NCBI RefSeq assembly: GCF_003435375.1
Contig: NZ_QWGL01000012.1
Span: 1 to 64,000, forward strand
Direction: 5' to 3'
DNA length: 64,000 nt
Source: Clostridium sp. AM34-11AC
Lineage (GTDB): Bacteria > Bacillota > Clostridia > Lachnospirales > Lachnospiraceae
A model generated the notes under the pieces. It did no database searches. It was not told the origin of the DNA and saw only the letters and a program-made list of their open reading frames with translations. How positions within the stretch are numbered: the first letter of the stretch is position 1; every line of letters starts with the position of its first letter. Of the stretch, positions 60,957-64,000 are shown piece by piece. The position numbers were made by a program, and so were the translations under genes.

Positions 60957-61688
60957 TTACATCGGATCCTTATCGAACTGGAGCAGATTTTCCTTACTCT
61001 CCCGGTCCTCGATCTTCCGGCGGAGCGACAGCATCTTTAGATCTGTCTGCGCGATCACCTCAGCGCATTCCTTCAGCTCTTCACTGATCTCACTTGCATC
61101 TTCCACATCTTTCTTATACTTCATCTGGTGGTCCAGACTAGCCCAGAAATCCATCGCGATGGTCCGGATCTGGACCTCCACGCGCATATTTTCTTTCCGG
61201 TCGGAAAAGAATACCGGAACTTCGATGATCATATGGTAACTGCGGTATCCGTTGACCTTCGGGCATCGGATATAATCCTTTACCATAAGGACATTGATAT
61301 CATCCTGGCGTGCTAACATCTCAGCCACCGTATAGATATCGTCCACGAAGGAACAGATCACGCGGATCCCCGCCACATCGTAAAGGTTCTCCCGTACCGA
61401 TTTTACGGAGATCGGGAAACCGCGGCGGTGAAGCTTCTCAATAATACTCTCCGGCTTCTTCACTCTGGATTTGATCATCTGGATCGGGTTTCTCTGATTC
61501 CGGATCGCCAGATCATCGTTCAATACCTCTAATTTCGTCTTCACTTCCCGGATCGCACATGTGTAACGCATATTCAATTCCCGGAACTGACGTGCCTCAT
61601 TTAAAAAACTCTCCGGGATCTCGATCGTTCCCGGCGCGTTGACAGCAGACTGATACAGTTCGCCGTTTGGGTTCATACTGATGTTCAT
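60957..61688 (-). CDS. Small alarmone synthetase (RelA/SpoT synthetase domain only)
   Basis: 243 aa. Synthetase domain with SIIEKLHRRGFPIS, VRENLYDVAGIRVICSFVDDIY and YHMIIEVPVFFSDRKENMRVEVQIRT; no HD hydrolase and no TGS or ACT regions. It makes (p)ppGpp from GTP/GDP and ATP, like RelQ/RelP in Firmicutes. Upstream lies a truncated miniature element. AGGAAG before ATG. Confidence 0.93.
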   Translation of the reverse strand: MNISMNPNGELYQSAVNAPGTIEIPESFLNEARQFRELNMRYTCAIREVKTKLEVLNDDLAIRNQRNPIQMIKSRVKKPESIIEKLHRRGFPISVKSVRENLYDVAGIRVICSFVDDIYTVAEMLARQDDINVLMVKDYIRCPKVNGYRSYHMIIEVPVFFSDRKENMRVEVQIRTIAMDFWASLDHQMKYKKDVEDASEISEELKECAEVIAQTDLKMLSLRRKIEDRESKENLLQFDKDPM

Positions 61689-61790
61689 TGGTAGCTTCCT
61701 GCACTTTCCTGATTTTATTTATACCGGCAGATCTTTTCCAGATATCTGCCGCCATGCCGCGAAAAGCTGCTTTGCTTCCGCCCTGCAAGA

Positions 61791-61909
61791 TTTTCATAAT
61801 TACGCGCAAAAATCCATTCCAAATCGGCTGCGCCGATAGGATTTTTGCCTTCCAGCCTAATTTTTCTTACGGTCAGCGCAGTAAATGCGCAGACCTACTG
61901 AACAGTTAC
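61791..61909 (+). mobile_element. Miniature element, copy F (5' end missing)
   Basis: Starts at TTCATAATTACGCGC, corresponding to position 17 onward of the full element. Hairpins 1 and 2 and the right end CTGAACAGTTAC are present. The left terminal repeat is gone, so no duplication can be tested. Lies between divergent genes. Confidence 0.8.
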
Positions 61910-62014
61910 AATTATTCTATATTATACAGGAAATTCTCACATATGACAATGGGAAAATATAGGGCGTTTTATACAATACGTCCAAAAACATTGGCTGAAA
62001 TGCTTCCTCTTTCC

Positions 62015-62043
62015 TTTACTTTCCTCCTGTTCCATGCTATGAT
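62015..62043 (+). promoter_or_regulatory. Promoter of the D-amino-acid aminotransferase gene
   Basis: TTTACT, 17-bp spacer ending TGC, TATGAT. The -10 lies in a dyad TGCTATGATAGCA (62035-62047). The remaining gap between the divergent genes is occupied by copy F. Confidence 0.7.
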
Positions 62044-62105
62044 AGCAATAGAATAATTTCAGTTATATCCGAAAAAATTTTTCGTGAATTCAGGAGGAAA
62101 TGTAA

Positions 62106-62948
62106 ATGAAAACACTTGGCTACTACAACGGCAAATTCGGGCCTCTGGAAGAGATGACCGTTCCGATGAACGACCGCGCATGTTACTTCGGAGACGGAGT
62201 ATACGAGGCAACGCTGGCAAGAAATGGAAAGATCTTCGCCCTGAAAGATCATCTGGACCGTTTTTTCAACAGCGCAGGTCTGATCAAGATCGATATTCCC
62301 TATACTAAAGACGAGCTGGCAGCAATTCTCTATGATATGCTGGCAAAGATGGACGATAAGGATATCTTCATCTACTGGCAGATGACCCGGGGAACCGGTA
62401 TCCGTCAGCACCAGTTCCCGGAAAAAGGAACAAAGCCGAATCTCTGGATCTTCATGAAACCTGGAAAACCGGCCGACTCCGGCAAACGCTTAAAGCTCAC
62501 TGATATGGAGGATACGCGTTTCCTGCACTGCAATATCAAGACTCTGAACCTTCTTGTCAACGTCATGGCTGCAGAGAAAGCGGAGTCCCTCGGATGCGGC
62601 GAATGTGTCTTCCACCGCGGCGATATCGTCACTGAGTGCGCCCACAGCAACGTCTCCATCATCAAGGACGGCGTATTTAAGACCCACCCGACAGACCACT
62701 ATATTTTACCGGGAATCACAAGAATGCACATCATCCAGATCTGCAAGGATAACGGAATCATCGTCGACGAGACACCATTTACCATGGCAGAACTCATGGA
62801 TGCCGACGAGATCATTGTCTCCAGCTCCACAAAATTCTGCTCCCCGGCCTGCGAGATGAATGGCACTCCGATCGGAGGAAAGGCACCGGAGTTAGTGGAT
62901 CTGATCCAGAAGAAGTATACGGAAAAATTTGAAAATGAGACCATGTAA
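62106..62948 (+). CDS. dat: D-amino-acid aminotransferase (class IV)
   Basis: 280 aa PLP enzyme. PLP lysine in LHCNIKTLNLL; GDGVYEATLARNGKIFALKDHLDRFFNSA and TECAHSNVSIIKDGVF are typical of D-alanine transaminases. It supplies D-Glu or D-Ala for the wall. GGAGGAAA before ATG. A branched-chain enzyme is less likely but belongs to the same fold family. Confidence 0.9.
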   Translation: MKTLGYYNGKFGPLEEMTVPMNDRACYFGDGVYEATLARNGKIFALKDHLDRFFNSAGLIKIDIPYTKDELAAILYDMLAKMDDKDIFIYWQMTRGTGIRQHQFPEKGTKPNLWIFMKPGKPADSGKRLKLTDMEDTRFLHCNIKTLNLLVNVMAAEKAESLGCGECVFHRGDIVTECAHSNVSIIKDGVFKTHPTDHYILPGITRMHIIQICKDNGIIVDETPFTMAELMDADEIIVSSSTKFCSPACEMNGTPIGGKAPELVDLIQKKYTEKFENETM

Positions 62949-62955
62949 ATGATCA

Positions 62956-63010
62956 GGGGCTGCCGCTCAGCGATATTCACATATCACTGAGACGGCAGCC
63001 CCATTTTTAT
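62956..63010 (+). terminator. Terminator of the aminotransferase gene
   Basis: GGGGCTGCCG-CTCAG ... CTGAG-CGGCAGCCCC followed by ATTTTTAT, 8 bp after the stop codon. Confidence 0.92.
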
Positions 63011-63012
63011 CC

Positions 63013-63145
63013 GTAACTGTTCAGTACCCTCACAGTTACATACAAAAATCCATTCCAGATCGGCTGCGCCGATGGGATTTTTACCTTCCAGCCCAAGTTT
63101 TCTTACGGTCAGCGCAGCAAGTGCGCAGACCTACTGAACAGTTAC
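63013..63145 (+). mobile_element. Miniature element, copy G (full length, 133 bp)
   Basis: Ends GTAACTGTTCAG and CTGAACAGTTAC, hairpins 1 and 2 intact (ATCGGC-TGC-GCCGAT). Flanks TTTTATCC (63005-63012) and CCTTATCC (63146-63153) agree at 6 of 8. Inserted between convergent genes, 2 bp after a terminator and just before the rpoN stop. Confidence 0.87.
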
Positions 63146-63147
63146 CC

Positions 63148-64000
63148 TTATCCATCTTTTCTCTGGAACACGCCTCCAATTCCAAGCTCCATCCGGTACT
63201 TGGCAACGGTTCTTCTCGATATCGGCATTCCTGCATCCTGTAAGAGACCCGCGAGCTGTTCATCGCTCCAGGGCTTTTTCTTATCCTCCGCCGCAACCAG
63301 TTCTTTCAGCTTTGTCTTTACTGTATTTCTGCTCACATCGCCGTTTCCGTCCGATGAGACGATTCCAGTCGTAAATAAGCTGCGGAACAGGACACATCCC
63401 GACGGCACTCTCAGATATTTGTCACGGATCGCGCGGCTGACCGTGGATTTGTGGATCTCCAGTACATCGCCGATATCCTCCAGTGTCATCGGTTTCAGCT
63501 GACCTTTTCCGAGGAAATAATCTTCTTGTCGTTTCAGGATTTCCCGTGTGATTCCCAAAATTGTTGTTCTGCGCTGCTCCACCGCGTTCATAATAAAGCG
63601 GGCTCTGCGCAGTTTATTCTCAAAATATGATTTTAATTCCTCATCCTGGGCGGTCTCCATCATATGAATGTAGAAATCGCTGACCTGGAGATTTCCAGTC
63701 CATTTATCATTCAGTTCGATGTTCCACTGCCCATCCTGAAACTCCAGGATCACATCCGGGAGAATATATTGGGCTTTCTCACCGCCGATCCCATTTAATG
63801 GGCGCGGATTTAAGTTCTTGATCACATGGATCAGTTTTCTCACCTCTGCTGAAGAGATTTTCAAGCCCCGCGAGATCGTGCTGATCTTTCCTTCCGCGAT
63901 GTCTTGGAGATGGTTCCTTATTATGTCGGACAGGAGTTCTTCCTCGTCCATCCCACGAACCTGCATCAGAAGACATTCTTCAAGTCCTGACGCAAAGAGT
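63148..64000 (-). CDS. rpoN: RNA polymerase sigma-54 factor (RpoN), 3' part
   Basis: The gene enters from the right window edge; 283 codons are visible. Frame continues to 64000 with LEECLLMQVRGM, the usual SLEECLL region, so the Met at 63966 is internal. Core-binding and DNA-binding regions follow (LKPMTLEDIGDVLEIHKSTVSRAIRDKYL). The RpoN box is seen as SRRTVAKYRMELG near the C-terminus. Alternative sigma factor for -24/-12 promoters, which need enhancer-binding activators; none is encoded in the window. Confidence 0.95.
   Translation of the reverse strand, partial: LFASGLEECLLMQVRGMDEEELLSDIIRNHLQDIAEGKISTISRGLKISSAEVRKLIHVIKNLNPRPLNGIGGEKAQYILPDVILEFQDGQWNIELNDKWTGNLQVSDFYIHMMETAQDEELKSYFENKLRRARFIMNAVEQRRTTILGITREILKRQEDYFLGKGQLKPMTLEDIGDVLEIHKSTVSRAIRDKYLRVPSGCVLFRSLFTTGIVSSDGNGDVSRNTVKTKLKELVAAEDKKKPWSDEQLAGLLQDAGMPISRRTVAKYRMELGIGGVFQRKDG

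Noticed and set aside
1-64000. CRISPR arrays, intact insertion sequences, phage genes, toxin-antitoxin pairs with known toxins
   Set aside because: None seen: no regularly spaced repeats, no transposase, integrase or phage structural genes in any frame.

Overview
The window is typical chromosomal DNA of a Gram-positive anaerobe of the Clostridia, most likely a Lachnospiraceae member. This rests on strong AGGAGG-type ribosome binding sites, the NifS/IscU-type iron-sulfur pair next to mnmA, class 1B pyrimidine genes (pyrK-pyrD), a sigma-54 gene, a SpoVB-like flippase, a DacF-type carboxypeptidase, choline-binding-type cell-wall repeats and AGCS, YitT and LrgAB membrane proteins. The species is not identified. 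No rRNA, CRISPR array, intact prophage or intact insertion sequence was seen. There is one tRNA (Ser, anticodon CGA).

Layout. 0-10 kb: rlmD, a prolyl-tRNA editing protein, a GH25 lysozyme, tRNA-Ser, then the minus-strand run nifS-iscU-mnmA-amidase, and a SpoVB-like flippase. 10-18 kb: apt, an Rrf2 regulator, metY divergent from a lone NitT/TauT-type binding protein, and a D,D-carboxypeptidase divergent from a polysaccharide deacetylase. 18-24 kb: a zinc block (znuA-znuC-znuB followed by two CobW-family GTPases, one with a very long His/Asp/Cys tract). 24-31 kb: a HAD phosphatase, a small wall-binding protein, a MacAB-type efflux operon and a NitT/TauT ATPase-permease pair without a binding protein. 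31-44 kb: YitT, DUF3870, D-glutamate cyclase-like, LysR, NudC, MATE, a two-regulator module with an unknown protein, an alanine symporter, tRNA t6A dehydratase and diaminopropionate ammonia-lyase. 44-56 kb: the purine operon purE-purM-purN-purD, an M29 peptidase, and a pyrimidine operon pyrF-pyrK-pyrD-pyrE with small membrane genes behind it. 56-64 kb: nitroreductase, pepF, lrgAB, a GNAT protein, a small alarmone synthetase, a D-amino-acid aminotransferase and the 3' part of rpoN.

The most striking non-coding content is a family of about 132-bp elements with GTAAC...GTTAC inverted ends. Five are full length, one is internally deleted and one is 5'-truncated. Four of the five full copies and the deleted copy are flanked by 8-bp direct repeats that are identical or differ at one position, and the fifth (63013) differs at two. 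They therefore look like miniature transposable elements, and the 8-bp duplication with GTAA ends recalls the IS66 family. Each full copy carries two hairpins, one shaped like a bidirectional terminator with compensatory base changes between copies. Most sit between convergent genes. One sits inside the loop of a pre-existing terminator, and one lies in the leader of a regulator gene. At least one and probably two 27-bp derivatives keep their 8-bp flanks.

A second, unrelated repeat is a giant GC-rich hairpin present twice (29.0-29.25 kb and 34.18-34.38 kb, opposite orientations). Its outer arms differ completely in sequence between the copies yet each remains self-complementary.

The best candidate for an undescribed protein system is the small module at 38.9-40.2 kb: two XRE regulators and an unknown 142-residue protein behind a promoter carrying two matching operator-like sites, bracketed by two of the miniature elements.
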